A stretch of DNA of 64,000 nucleotides, taken from assembly GCF_963576545.1 (NCBI RefSeq), contig NC_083641.1, positions 20,041,523-20,105,522 on the forward strand, given 5' to 3'. The first letter of the stretch is position 1. The number at the start of each line of letters is the position of its first letter. Positions 36,160-50,400 of this stretch are shown here, one piece after another. The position numbers and the translations under genes are program-made. This DNA is from Limanda limanda. Its lineage: Eukaryota; Chordata; Actinopteri; Pleuronectiformes; Pleuronectidae. The notes beneath the pieces are model-generated. The model saw only the letters and a list, made by a program, of their open reading frames with translations, was not told the DNA's origin and did no database searches.

Positions 36160-38096
36160 ATAGAATGGCACATAGTAAAGCACCTTACTCCAACAAGACC
36201 CAATTGTCCCATTAAATCCATCAAGCAGAACTCATAGATATTAGTCTTCTTAATATGCATGATTTATTTTTTATCAAGATCCATAAATTGTTCCCTGGTA
36301 AAACTGTGAAAATGTTGAAAAATACCCCATCTGGCAATGTTAAGAAAGTAAAAAAGTACTCCTGCTCTGTATCCACACCAACATTTAATGGGTTCTTTCT
36401 TGACCCATACCGCATGATTTCACCAAGTTTCGAATAAATCCATCGGGTAGTTTTTGAGTAATCTTATTCACAAACAAACAAAAGCAACAATCTAAAGTGT
36501 GGTCGCAATATGTTCTCATGCCATCATTGTTTCTACAAAATAACTGTCAAATAAACAACTCTATTCTGTATTCTATATTGTACTGTATATAATTTATACA
36601 TTTACACGATACTTGTTAAAAGTATGTTACACTTCTCCAAATGCTTCTGTTGATGGAGACTGAATATTTGTTATAAAGAAGCTATTATACAGTTATAAGG
36701 AGCCTCTCAGCAGTAATTTTTGTTTTAAACTTTATAAACAGTAACCTTTATCATTCTGTTTGATGCAAATGTAAATTGTATTACTTATCACAAAATATTG
36801 AACCAAAGTTCATTTAAAAATGGGGGGGGGGAGTTGCACATATGTGAAAGTTCATATCTGAAACACATGCATAAATATATTTAAAAATAAAGTACGGCCT
36901 GCCGAACTTGTCCAAATATTATTATTATTATTATTTTTTTATTTTTTGTTTGGAATTTTTAGGTTCATTGTATGCAAATTCCAGGTAGGTGTAAACCTAC
37001 TTGGCAATAAATACATGAATTTTAATTTGACCTTTCTCCTGTAATGCCCCCATTTTCCCATTAGATGGCGCACTTTGACCGGGAGTGTGGTGCATAGGGC
37101 TCGAAAGGGCACATGATCTCCTGTCACTTTTTCGCTTTGCCCTGTGAGCCCTTCTGTAAAATGAGCAGTCAAGGAAACGAAAAGTGGACAATGAGTGCCG
37201 AGTGTTTAACACAGAGTGGACAACAAAATACTTTTTCACTGAAGTCCAATCGAAGGCTGTATGCCTGATATGCCAAAAACTGTTGCAGTTTTCAAGGAGT
37301 ACAACATCAGCCGTCACTTTGCTACGAAGCATGCTAACTACGCTAGCAAGCAGTCAATGCAAGAACCGGCGACTAATTTACAGACTCAGCAAAAAAAAAA
37401 TTCACCTACAAACTGTGATTCAAGAGTCAACTACCAAGGCAAGTTTTTTGGTGGCATTCAGAATAGCAATGGCTAGCAAGCCTTTCTCCGAAGGCGAGTT
37501 TGTAAAATAATGCATGGTACAGACAGCAGACATCTTGTGTCCGGAGATCAAAAGCAAATTTGAAAAATTCCGTTTACCACGCAGGACTGTGACTCACCGT
37601 GTGGAACTGATTGATGAAAACATAGCCAGCCAATTAAATAAAAAAGTCTGATTCCTTTGAGTTATATTCACTAGCACTGGATGAAAATACGGACGTAAAA
37701 GACACTGCTCAGCTCCTCATTTTTATCCAAGGCATTGACGACAGTTTTGCGATAACAGAGGAGTGTTTGACCAAGGAGTCCCTGAAAGGAACAAAGCGGG
37801 GAGAGGACTTGTATGACCAGGTGTCTGCTGTCATTGATAGAATGAAGCTACCTTGGAGTAAACCTGTCAATGTCACAACGGATTGATCGCAAAATGTAAC
37901 TGAAAAAATGTTGGGCTGCTGAAAAGAATCCAGGATAAAGTTAAAGAGGAAAACCCTGACCAGGATCTTATTTTCCTTCATTGCATCATCCATCAGGAAT
38001 CACTATGTAAGACTATATTGCAGCTTATTCATGTTGTGAATCCAATCGTAAAACTTGTGAACTGTATACGAGCAAGGGGACTTCAGCACTGTGAAG

Positions 38097-39017
38097 CAGG
38101 GGCGGCTCCTGGCATAGGCGAAGTAGGCGGTTGCCTAGGGCGCAAAATACAGAGAGGGCGGCACAAGAGACTGATTTATCATGACGTGACACATGCAATA
38201 TAAACCAATACATTCACATCACAACATCATCTTCTAAACCCGGGACGCACCGGAGATAGAAGCGCCACGAAAGCTGTCCGCCTCCTTTCCGCGCCCATGT
38301 TAAATAATTGGGCTGTTCGCACCGGCAGCGCCGCGGCCGCTCGCAATCTGCAGCGATGGATTCGGGGTCTGTTCTATTGTTTTTTTCGCTCGCGCGAGCA
38401 AATCAAGCCGGAAAACACACTGAAAATCGGTATATTTTAAACGATATAAGTGATATATTATATACATGATTAAATATACATCCCATACTTTCGATTTCTC
38501 CGCTGTTCTCCTGGAGTTTAATTTCCCTGATTATTGCCGCCACATGATGACATTTCCCCATCTTCAATTATGTACTTAATCCACACATTTGTCAGTTGTG
38601 TCTAAACAGACAGACACACACAGGCACATACTCTCTTGTGTGTGTGTGTGGGGGGGGGGGGGCGTGTTAGACTGTGGTAAGAGTTGAAGATAAGTCAAAA
38701 AAGGATTAAATTATCAGGTGCACGATTCAGAAAGCGCAGCAAAGTAGGGGAGGAGAAGAAAGAACAATATAGAGGTAGAATCATCCGATTGTGGACATCA
38801 TTTATGTTTATTTATGTCGACATGACATGATGTGCTGTCAGTACAGCTGATTTCAGACTTTTTATATTTTTTATATTTTACAATTTTGTCTGCCTGTGTG
38901 TGCATCTGTATACAGTCCAAAAGTTATTGGGGATGCATGACAATTTGCGTGTGTATGTTGGGGGGGCGTCATTATGAAATTCCGCCTAGGGCGCCAACAT
39001 TGCCAGGGCCGGCCCTG
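38097..39017. mobile_element. Non-autonomous hAT-like MITE A (921 bp), spacer 5
   Basis: Same element and target site (CTGTGAAG 38089-38096 / CTGTGAGG 39018-39025); inherited by unit duplication. Confidence 0.85.
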
Positions 39018-39239
39018 CTGTGAGGTTATTACGTTCCTGGAGGAAACTGATGCGGATAATCATACTTGCTGTACCACTCTCGTGTCTGCTGGTTTAGTTT
39101 GGGGAAAGTGTTGCAATGAGTGAGGGAGCTGAAAGAGAACATCATCGTATTGTTGTAGTTGATGGGGAAATCTGACGAATTCCCTGAGCTAAGCAACAAG
39201 AACTGGATTTGTGACTTTGCGTTTGCTGTGGATGTAGAT

Positions 39240-39886
39240 CAGGGGTCTTCAACGTTTTTCAGGCCAAGGACCCCCAAACTGGTGGAGAGATGGAGCAGGG
39301 ACCCCCTACTATATTTATTGTATAAAATGTTGCTTTATATTAAACTGGGCATAGTGCTTTGTATAAACATAGCTACCCTGTTATTGTGCATTCAATATTA
39401 AGCTATTCAATTATTACACGGGTTCATATATTCATGTTTTTAATTTTAACATGTGCAAGGTACAGGGTGGCCATGCCACTGCCATTTATAAACATACATC
39501 TTGCATACAACACTGAGCTATTAAAGTAATTCACAGGTTCACGTTTTTATTTTAAACACACATGTAGAAGAGACAGTGAATCCTCAAGCTATCTGTGGAT
39601 GGCACACATACTCCCACATTAGTGATATGTCGGACCCTGATGGGCAGCACACAACTTATCTAACCTTGGATGGATGGAGGTTGTCAGGCAGTGGGTCAAA
39701 TCAGCCTCACAATATGTTGGATGCATGTTAATGTGTATTAAAAGACATTTAAATTTGTGGGGAAAAAATTTGTTTGAAAATTAAAAAAAAAAAAAAAAAA
39801 TTGCTAATCAACCAAAGATTTTGCGACCCCCTGCAGTACCTCCGCAAACCCCCTAAGGGTCGCGGCCCCCCTGTTGATGACCTCTG
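39240..39886. mobile_element. Non-autonomous hAT-like MITE B (647 bp), spacer 5
   Basis: Same ends; ATGTAGAT duplication at 39232-39239 and 39887-39894. Confidence 0.88.
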
Positions 39887-40191
39887 ATGTAGATAATAAA
39901 GATGTTCAAGTGAGTAATTGGTTGGGGCGCAGGCCTCAGATGTTTTCATAATGTTTGATCAGTCACGTTATGACATGTTTTTGTATTGTTCATGTTCGTG
40001 AAATTTGTTAAATTGCCTTGCAAATAAATACTTTGCTGCATGTTAAAGGCCAAATCCTTTCATGTAATGATTTTAACATGGCATTTATATAAGTTCTCAC
40101 AACCACTCCATCCATCTGTTCCTGGCCCGGACCCTCTGTCAAATTTTAGAACCAATTGTGGCCAGCGAGTGAAAAAGTTTGCCCTCCTCTG

Positions 40192-40365
40192 GGCTAAGCT
40201 CTTCTCATCTTTTGGCACCTCCCTCCTCTTGCCCCACCTCACAAGTCCAGAGCAATGAATCATCACTGTTCGGGTATAAAAAAATGTATAAATACCAGTG
40301 CAAAGCGTCTGATTTAAACTGTGGCACATGTGACGCCACCAAGTGGTTTATTTCTCTAAGGCAGA
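40192..40365 (+). promoter_or_regulatory. Core promoter of copy 6
   Basis: TATA stretch at 40275-40294, 91 bp before the ATG; the surrounding sequence matches copy 5. Confidence 0.7.
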
Positions 40366-43300
40366 ATGACGTCTATTCAGAGGTGGCCAGAACAAGGGTG
40401 GGCACTTTTACAGCTGCTGCTGGTGGCGTCTTTCTCTCAGGCTGAGGAGCCACAGTGCAGGCAGAGGGGGGATCCTGAGAACCCTCCACTGTCTCAGGAT
40501 GGGGACATAATGTTGGGGGGAATCTTCTCTTTCCACAGCAGCTGGAAAGACAGAGAGGAAACCTACACTCACAAACCATTGCCACTGGAGTGCACCAGGT
40601 AAATTATTCAGTAGAAATCTATAATATGGAAAATATAAACAGGAGGAAATGAATAGAGATAGAAAACAGGCTTAAAAAAAATATGATCGAAGTAAGAAAA
40701 TTCAAATTATTTTGTGTGCATTGATACCATCAGAGGCTTTCATTTAAACTGCTACAAGAAAATACAATTGCTGGACCAACTTGAAAAAAATGAACAGAAA
40801 CAAAAATGAATTGCGTTTGTTCAACTTATAGTCAGCAAGTTATATTCACACAATTCCTAATTAAAGTTTGAGGAAAAAAACTGCAACTGTAAAGTTGTCC
40901 ATGCATTTTATTCAGGAAAGTGTAACCATATCTTAACCTAACTGTTTGCATTAAGTTTGACTTTCAGAGCGTTCCAGTTTGCCCAGGCTATGCTTTTTGC
41001 CATTGAGGAGATAAATAACACCACAAATTTACTGCCTGGCATCTCTCTGGGATATAAAATGTACGATGCCTGTGGCTCCATCGCCAGAAGTGTGAGGGCT
41101 GCTCTGGCCTTGGCTAACGGTAACGATGTTGTATCTGCCCCCTCCGCAATACCGTGTACCAAACCTGCACAGGTGCAGGCCATCATGGGAGAATCCTCCT
41201 CCTCTCCTTCCATGGCTATAGCTACCATCATCGGGCCATTTCATATCCCACTGGTGGGTACGTTTCTTAAATGTATAATGCTTGTGATCTTTTTTTATCA
41301 TTTTTTAGCTGCTTAGAGTAAATTAGGATAGATTTTTTTTTAATATATCTTTAGAGGTAATTTCTTTCTTTTTTTAGATCAGCCACTATGCTACCTGCGC
41401 TTGTCTAAGTGACAAAACCAAGTACCCGTCCTTCCTCAGAACAATACCCAGTGACTACTACCAGAGCAGAGCCCTGGCCCAGCTGGTCAAGCACTTTGGT
41501 TGGAGCTGGGTTGGAGCCATTAGAACCAATGACGATTACGGAAATAGCGGCATGGCTACGTTCACAGAAAGTGCCCAACAGCTGGGCATCTGTCTGGAGT
41601 ACTCTGTGTCTTTCTTCAGAACAGACCCGCCCGACAAAATACTAAAGATAATCAACGTCATCAAGGCTTCCACCTCTAGGGTGATTATTGCTTTTCTCTC
41701 TGCCTTGGATATGGATGTGCTGATACATGAGCTGTCCCACCACAACCTGACTGGTTACCAGTGGGTGGGCAGCGAGGGCTGGATCTTTGATTCTCAAACT
41801 GCAGAAATGAATGGGCATCACATCCTGGACGGGGCCATAGGCCTGTCCATCCCCAAAGCACATGTCAGGGGCATGACAGAGTTCATAATGAATGTGAAGC
41901 CGCTCAATTCATCCGGTAATGAAATGTTTACAGAGTTCTGGGAGGCTTTATTCAGCTGTAAGTTCAAACAGTTGACAGCGAAACAGAGAGAATGTACTGG
42001 GGTCGAAGATCTGACCCAAGTGCACAACAGCTTCACTGACATGTCTCTCATGCCGATATTTAACAATGTCTACAAAGGAGTTTATGCTGTGGCTCATGCA
42101 CTTCATAGCATTCTTGGCTGTAATGAAACATGTAACGACAAAGTGCAGCTCAATCCATTGACGGTGAGTTCTTACACAAGAGATAATGCTTCCACAGTTT
42201 CTTATAAGCAGTCTCTCTTTGATAGACATAGAGGATGTCCATTAACTATGATCTGTCTTCTTCAGATTTTACAGCGCATAAGAAGGATTCAGTTCAAAAC
42301 AAAGGAAGGAGACAAGGTTTACTTTAATGAAGATGGCGACCCAGCAGCAGAGTATGAAATCATAAACTGGCAGCGAGCAGAAAGTGGCTTTGTGGAGTTT
42401 GTCACAGTCGGTCTTTATGATGCGTCTTTACCTGCAGACAAACAGCTGAATCTGCACTATACGTCTTTAATCTGGGCACAGAACTCAAAACAGGTCAGTA
42501 TTTTCCTGCAGTATAATTGTGTACTTGCACCAAAATGAATACAACTGAATGAACGTGTATTTCCTCAAAGTCGTTTTCTTCATGCAGGTGCCTGTTTCAG
42601 TTTGCAGTGAGAATTGTCCCCCAGGAACCCGGAAGGTTCTCCAGAAAGGAAAACCTGTCTGCTGCTTTGACTGTATAAGATGTGCAGAGGGAGAAATAAG
42701 CAACGTTGCAGGTTTAGTGATATATATTTTTTTTTTTTTCACTTTGCTGTTCCACAAATCAAAGTTGTCAGAGTCCAGACCAATCCTAACAAATGGCATT
42801 TATCTGTATTCTAATGTCGAAATCAGGTAAGGTTTCCTGGGGGAAAAAATGTGTAGTTTCTCTAATAAAAATAAATGAAAAATAAATTTGTGAATTAAAC
42901 ATATCAAACAAAGCAAAGTGTCATACATCACCTAAATATATTATATGCAGTTATAGCTTCAAGTCAAATTTGAAGACCCCATGTGAAAAGTGAATTAACA
43001 AAGTTATACCAATATGAATTGTGCAGTAATAAGCCTGAAACCTTCGAATAATCTAGCATGTCTGCGCATCTCCTTTGGTTAGATGCCTGAAATGAGGTCT
43101 GTGGCAATCACAAGCTAAATGTCTTTTTATTCTAAAACATAAAATACAACAGTAAACATCATGATTTTTTTTAAAGATATAGATACAATTAGTATTAGTA
43201 TTTATTAGTATAGATACAATAAAAGAACAATGAAAATAAACTTATCTACTCGGTAAGTCACACCTGTTTTATTACTTTTCAGATTCTGTGTCCTGTGTGC

Positions 43301-44190
43301 AGTGCCATCCTGAATTCTGGTCGAATGAGGGAAGAGACGCCTGTGTGAAGAAAGAGGCAGAGTTTCTTTCGTATGAAGAAATTATGGGAGCGCTGCTCAC
43401 CACGGCGTCCCTGTTTGGAACATGTATGACCGCAGTCGTGGCACTCATCTTTTTCAGAAACAGGAAAACTCCCATCGTCAGGGCCAACAACTCCGAACTG
43501 AGCTTCCTGCTGCTCTTCTCCCTGACTCTGTGCTTCCTGTGCTCCCTGAGCTTCATCGGCCGGCCCTCCGAGTGGTCCTGCAAGCTGCGGCACACTGCGT
43601 TCGGCATCACCTTCGTCCTCTGCATCTCTTGTGTCCTCGGGAAAACTATGGTGGTGTTAATGGCCTTCAGGGCGAGACTTCCAGGCAGAAATGTGATGAA
43701 ATGGTTTGGTCCAGCACAGCAGAGGCTCAGTGTTCTAGGGTTCACTCTCATACAGGTTATTATATGCATCTTATGGTTGACAATTTCTCCCCCTTTCCCA
43801 TTCAAGAACTTTGAAGAATTCAAGGACAAAATCATCCTGGAGTGCGCGCTGGGCTCAGCTGTAGGATTCTGGGCCGTACTCGGGTATATCGGGATTCTGG
43901 CCATTTTATGTTTCATTCTTGCTTTTCTGGCGCGGAAATTACCCGATAACTTTAACGAAGCCAAATTCATCACCTTCAGCATGTTGATATTCTGCGCAGT
44001 CTGGATCACTTTTATTCCAGCCTATGTCAGCTCCCCTGGGAAGTTCAGTGTAGCAGTGGAAATCTTTGCTATTTTGGCCTCAAGTTTTGGACTCCTTATT
44101 TGTATTTTTATTCCAAAATGTTATATTATCTTATATAAACCGGAGAAGAATACAAAGAAGAATATTATGGGTAAGGTGGAACTAAAATAG
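40366..44190 (+). CDS. OlfC / V2R-like olfactory receptor, copy 6 (six exons, 858 aa)
   Basis: Exons: 40366-40598, 40956-41253, 41378-42163, 42266-42493, 42588-42711, 43283-44190. Nearly identical to copy 5 in exons and introns; the only predicted protein difference is Q563 in place of R563 between linker cysteines 561 and 564. The preceding spacer carries both MITEs. The following spacer carries only the 647-bp MITE and keeps the empty site of the other. Copy 6 is therefore the downstream edge of the recently amplified 8-kb block. Signal peptide, ligand-binding residues D203/Y231/E310, nine cysteines, seven helices and short tail are all present. AATAAA at 44581; 3' flank untranslated to about 44925. 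Confidence 0.93.
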
Positions 44191-44924
44191 ATAGAATGGC
44201 ACATAGTAAAGCACCTTACTCCAACAAGACCCAATTGTCCCATTAAATCCATCAAGCAGAACTCATAGATATTAGTCTTCTTAATATGCATGATTTATTT
44301 TTTATCAAGATCCATAAATTGTTCCCTGGTAAAACTGTGAAAATGTTGAAAAATACCCCATCTGGCAATGTTAAGAAAGTAAAAAAGTCCTCCTGCTCTG
44401 TATCCACACCAACATTTAATGGGTTCTTTCTTGACCCATACCGCATGATTTCACCAAGTTTCGAATAAATCCATCGGGTAGTTTTTGAGTAATCTTATTC
44501 ACAAACAAACAAAAGCAACAATCTAAAGTGTGGTCGCAATATGTTCTCATGCCATCATTGTTTCTACAAAATAACTGTCAAATAAACAACTCTATTCTGT
44601 ATTCTATATTGTACTGTATATCATTTATACATTTACACGATTTTGTTAAAAGTATGTTACACTTCTCCAAATGCTTCTGTTGATGGAGACTGAATATTTG
44701 TTATAAAGAAGCTATTATACAGTTATAAGAAGGAGCCTCTCAGCAGTAATTTTTGTTTTAAACTTTATATACAGTAACCTTTATCATTCTGTTTGATGCA
44801 AATGTAAATTGTATTACATATCACAAAATATTGAACCAAAGTTTATTTAAAAATGGGGGGGGGAGTTGCACATATGTGAAAGTTCATATCTGAAACACAT
44901 GCATAAATATATTTAAAAAATAAA

Positions 44925-47303
44925 GTACGGCCTGCCGAACTTGTCCAAATATTATTATTATTATTTTTTTTTGTTTGGAATTTTTATGTTCATTGTATGC
45001 ACCAACAACCAGAACAAATTCCAGGTAGGTGTAAACCTACCTGGCAATAAATACATGAATTTTAATTTGACCTTTCTCCTGTAATGCCCCCATTTTCCCA
45101 TTAGATGGCGAACTTTGACCGGGAGTGTGGTGCATAGGGCTCGAAAGGGCACATGATCTCCTGTCACTTTTTTGCTTTGCCCTGTGAGCCCTTCTGTAAA
45201 ATGAGCGGTCAAGGAAACGAAAAGTGGACAATGAGTGCCGAGTGTTTAACACGGAGTGGACAACAAAATACTTTTTCACTGAAGTCCAATCGAAGGCTGT
45301 ATGCCTGATATGCCAAAAACTGTTGCAGTTTTCAAGGAGTACAACAACAGCCGTCACTTTGCTACGAAGCATGCTAACTACGCTAGCAAGCAGTCAATGC
45401 AAGAACCGGCGACTAATTTACAGACTCAGCAAAAAAAAAAATTCACCTACAAACTGTGATTCAAGAGTCAACTACCAAGGCAAGTTTTTTGGTGGCATTC
45501 AGAATAGCAATGGCTAGCAAGCCTTTCTCCGAAGGCGAGTTTGTAAAATAATGCATGGTACAGACAGCAGACATCTTGTGTCCGGAGATCAAAAGCAAAT
45601 TTGAAAAATTCCGTTTACCACGCAGGACTGTGACTCACCGTGTGGAACTGATTGATGAAAACATAGCCAGCCAATTAAATAAAAAAGTCTGATTCCTTTG
45701 AGTTATATTCACTAGCACTGGATGAAAATACGGACGTAAAAGACACTGCTCAGCTCCTCATTTTTATCCAAGGCATTGACGACAGTTTTGCGATAACAGA
45801 GGAGTGTTTGACCAAGGATTCCCTGAAAGGAACAAAGCGGGGAGAGGACTTGTATGACCAGGTGTCTGCTGTCATTGATAGAATGAAGCTACCATGGAGT
45901 AAACCTGTCAATGTCACAACGGATTGATCGCAAAATGTAACTGAAAAAATGTTGGGCTGCTGAAAAGAATCCAGGATAAAGTTAAAGAGAAAAACCCTGA
46001 CCAGGATCTTATTTTCCTTCACTGCATCATCCATCAGGAATCCCTGTGTAAGACTATATTGCAGCTTAATCATGTTGTGAATCCAGTCGTAAAACTTGTG
46101 AACTTTATACGAGCAAGGGGACTTCAGCACTGTGAGGTGATTACGTTCCTGGAGGAAACTGATGCAGATAATCATACTTGCTGTACCACTCTCGTGTCTG
46201 CTGGTTTAGTTTGGGGAAAGTGTTGCAATGAGTGAGGGAGCTGAAAGAGAACATCATCGTATTGTTGTAGTTGATGGGGAAATCTGACGAATTCCCTGAG
46301 CTAAGCAACAAGAACTGGATTTGTGACTTTGCGTTTGCTGTGGATGTAGATCAGGGGTCTTCAACGTTTTTCAGGCCAAGGACCCCCATCTGGTGGAGTG
46401 ATGGAGCAGGGACCCCCTACTATATTTATTGTATAAAATGTTGCTTTATATTAAACTGGGCATAGTGCTTTGTATAAACATAGCTACCCTGTTATTGTGC
46501 ATTCAATATTAAGCTATTCAATTATTACACGGGTTCATATATTCATGTTTTTAATTTAAACATGTGCAAGGTACAGGGTGGCCATGCCACTGCCATTTAT
46601 AAACATACATCTTGCATACAACACTGAGCTATTAAAGTAATTCACAGATTCACGTTTTTATTTTAAACACACATGTAGAAGAGACAGTGAATCCTCAAGC
46701 TATCTGTGGATGGCACACATACTCCCATATTAGTGAGATGTCGGACCCTGATGGGCAGCACACAACTTATCTAACCTTGGACGGATGGAGGTTGTCAGGC
46801 AGTGGGTCAAATCAGCCTCACAATATGTTGGATGCATGTTAATGTGTATTAAAAGACATTTAAATTTGTGGGAAAAAAATTGGTTTGAAAATTAAAAAAA
46901 AAAAAAAAGAATAGTCTAATCAACCAAAGATTTTGCGACCCCCTGCAGTACCTCCGCAAACCCCCTAAGGGTCGCGGCCCCCCTGTTGATGACCTCTGAT
47001 GTAGATAATAAAGATGTTCAAGTGAGTAATTGGTTGGGGCGCTGGCCTCAGATGTTTTCATAATGTTTGAGCAGTCACGTTATGACATGTTTTTGTATTG
47101 TTCATGTTCGTGAAATTTGTTAAATTGCCTTGCAAATGAATGCTTTGCTACCTAATAAAGGCCAAATCCTTTCATGTAATTATTTTTACATGGCAGTTAT
47201 ATAAGTTCTCACAACCACTCCATCCATCTGTTCCTGGCCTGGACCCTCTGTCAAATTTTAGAACCAATTGTGGCCCGCGAGTGAAAAAGTTTGCCCTCCT
47301 CTG
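44925..47303 (+). mobile_element. hAT (GTF2IRD2-type) transposon, spacer 6, internally deleted, one nested MITE
   Basis: Same decayed transposase as spacers 3-5 (finger from 45224), but the site CTGTGAGG at 46130-46137 is empty of the larger MITE. The sequence from the core to the middle part is therefore continuous. The 647-bp MITE is present at 46352-46998. Right end 47303. Confidence 0.85.
46352..46998. mobile_element. Non-autonomous hAT-like MITE B (647 bp), spacer 6
   Basis: Same ends; ATGTAGAT at 46344-46351 and again from 46999. The inner edge differs slightly (CCCCCATCTGGTGGAGTGATGG). Confidence 0.88.
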
Positions 47304-47476
47304 GGCTAAGCTCTTCTCGTCTTTTGGCACCTCCCTCCTCTTGCCCCACCTCACAAGTCCAGAGCAATGAATCATCACTGTTCAGGTATAAAAAATGTAT
47401 AAATACCAGTGCAAAGCGTCTGATTTAAACTGTGGCACATGTGACGCCACCAAGTGGTTTATTTCTCTAAGGCAGA
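47304..47476 (+). promoter_or_regulatory. Core promoter of copy 7
   Basis: TATA stretch at 47387-47405. The base run before it is TTCAGG instead of the usual TTCGGG. Confidence 0.7.
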
Positions 47477-50400
47477 ATGACGTCCATTCAGAGGTGGCCA
47501 GAACAAGGGTGGGCACTTTTACAGCTGCTGCTGGTGGCGTCTTTCTCTCAGGCTGAGGAGCCACAGTGCAGGCAGAGGGGGGATCCTGAGAACCCTCCAC
47601 TGTCTCAGGACGGGGACATCATGTTGGGGGGAATCTTCTATTTCCACAGCAGCTGGAAAGAAAGAGAGGAAACCTACACTCACAAACCACTGCCACTGGA
47701 GTGCATCAGGTAAAATATTCAGAAGAAATCTGTAATATGGAAAATATCTACTGGAAGCAATGAATAGAGATAGAAAACAGGCTAAAACAAATATGATCAA
47801 ACTAAGAAAATTCTAATTATGTTGTGTGCATTGATACCATCAGAGGCTTTCATTTAAACTGCTACGAAAAAATACGATTGTTGGACCAACTTGAAATAAA
47901 TGAGCAGAAACAGAAATTAATTGAGTTAGTTCAACTTATAGTCAGCAAGTTATATTCACACAATTCCTAATTAGAGTTTGAGGAAAAAAACTCCAACTGT
48001 GAAGTTGTCCATGCATTTAATTCAGGAAAGTGTTACCATATCTATAACTGTTTGCATTAAGTTTGAATTTCAGAGGGTTCCAGTTTGCCCAGGCTATGCT
48101 TTTTGCCATCGAGGAGATTAATAACACCACAAATTTACTGCCTGGCATCTCTCTGGGATATAAACTTTACGATACCTGTGGCTCCATCGCCGGAAGTGTG
48201 AGGGCTGCTCTGGCCTTGGCTAACGGTAACGATGTTGTATCTGCCCCCTCCGCAACGCCGTGTACCAAACCTGCACAGGTGCAGGCCGTCATGGGAGAAA
48301 CCTCCTCCTCTCCGTCCATGGCTATAGCTACCGTGATCGGGCCATTTCATATCCCACTGGTGGGTATGTTTCATAAATGTATGATACTTGTGACATTTAT
48401 TAACATTTTTCAGCTGCTTAGAATAAAATATGAGATAATTTGTTTTGTATTTTACGTCTTTATCTTTAGAGGTTATTTCTTTCTTCTTTTAGATCAGCCA
48501 CTTCGCCACCTGCGCTTGTCTCAGTGACAAAACCAAGTACCCGTCCTTCCTCAGAACAATACCCAGTGACTACTACCAGAGCAGAGCCCTGGCCCAGCTG
48601 GTCAAGCACTTTGGTTGGAGCTGGGTTGGAGCCATTAGCACCAATGATGATTACGGAAATAACGGCATGGCTACGTTCACAGAAAGTGCCCAACAGCTGG
48701 GCATCTGTCTGGAGTACTCTGTGTCTTTCTTCAGAACAGACCCGCCCGACAAAATACTAAAGATAATCAACACCATCAAGGCTTCCACCTCTAGGGTGAT
48801 TATTGCTTTTGTCTCTCACTTGGATTTGGATGTGCTGATACATGAGCTGTCCCACCACAACCTGACTGGTTACCAGTGGGTGGGCAGCGAGAGCTGGATC
48901 TCTGATTCTCAAACTGCAGAAATGAATGGGCATCACATCCTGGACGGGGCCATAGGCCTGTCCATCCCCAAAGCACATGTCAGGGGCATGAGAGAGTTCA
49001 TACTAAATGTGAAGCCGCTCAATTCATCCGGTAATGAAATGTTTACAGAGTTTTGGGAGGCTTTATTCAGCTGTAAGTTCAAACAGTCCACAGCGAAGCA
49101 GAGAGAATGTACTGGGGGTGAAGATCTGACCCAAGTGCACAACAGCTTCACTGACATGTCTCTCATGCCGATATTTAACAATGTCTACAAAGGAGTTTAT
49201 GCTGTGGCTCATGCACTTCATAGCATTCTTGGCTGTAATGAAACATGTAATGACAAAGTGCAGCTCAATCCATTGACGGTGAGTTCTTACACAAGAGATA
49301 ACGCTTCGACAGTTTCTTATAAGCAGTCTCTCTGTGATAGACATAGAGGATGTCCATTAACTATGATCTGTCTTCTTCAGATTTTACATCACATAGGAAG
49401 GATTCAGTTCAAAACAAAGGAAGGAGACAAGGTTTACTTTAATGAAGATGGCGACCCAGCAGCAGAGTATGAAATCATAAACTGGCAGCGAGCAGAAAGC
49501 GGCTTTGTGGAGTTTGTCACAGTTGGTCTTTATGATGCGTCTTTACCTGCAGACAAACAGCTGAATCTGCACAATACGTCTTTAATCTGGGCACAGAACT
49601 CAAAACAAGTCAGTATATACCTGCAGTATAGTTGTGGAGTTGCACCAAAATGAATACAACTGAATGCACGTGTATTTCCTCAAAGTCGTTTTCTTCATGC
49701 AGGTGCCTGTGTCAGTTTGCAGTGAGAATTGTCCCCCAGGAACCAGGAAGGTTCTCCAGAAAGGAAAACCTGTCTGCTGCTTTGACTGTATAAGATGTGC
49801 AGAGGGAGAAATAAGCAACGTTGCAGGTTTAGTGATATATATATTTTTATTTTTTCACTTTGTTGTTCCACAAACCAAAGTTTTCAGAGTCCAGACCAAT
49901 CCTCACAAATGGCATGTATCTGTTTTCTAATGCTCAAATCAGGTAAGGTTTCCTGGGGGAAAAAATGTGTAGTTTCTCTATTACAAATAAATGAAAAAAT
50001 GATTTGTGAATTAAACATATCAAACAAAGCAAAGTCTCATAAATCACCTAAATATAGTATATGCATTAATAACTCTAATTTTAAAGTCAAATTTGAAGAC
50101 CCCAGGTGAAAAGTGAATTAACAAAGTTATAACAATATGAATTATGCAGTAATAAGCCTGAAGCCAGCGAATTGTGATGCCTGAAATGAGGTCTGTGGCA
50201 ATCACAGGATGAATGTCTTTTTATTCTAAAACAAAAATTACAACAGTAAATATCATGATTTTGTGAAAAGACAGTTGCTATAAGACCTATGTCAGGGACT
50301 TAGTGTAGATGCAATAAAACAACAATGAAATAAAACTAATCTACTCAGCAAGTCACACCTGCTTTAATACCTTTCAGATTCTGTCTCCTGTGTGCGATGC

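Larger units (their letters stand above)
36892..40191 (+). mobile_element. hAT (GTF2IRD2-type) transposon, spacer 5, internally deleted, with two nested MITEs
   Basis: Finger part from 37184, with the same inactivating changes as spacers 3 and 4; MITEs at 38097-39017 and 39240-39886; right end 40191. It shares with spacer 3 the short deletion before TGCAAATTCCAGG near 36975. Confidence 0.85.
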
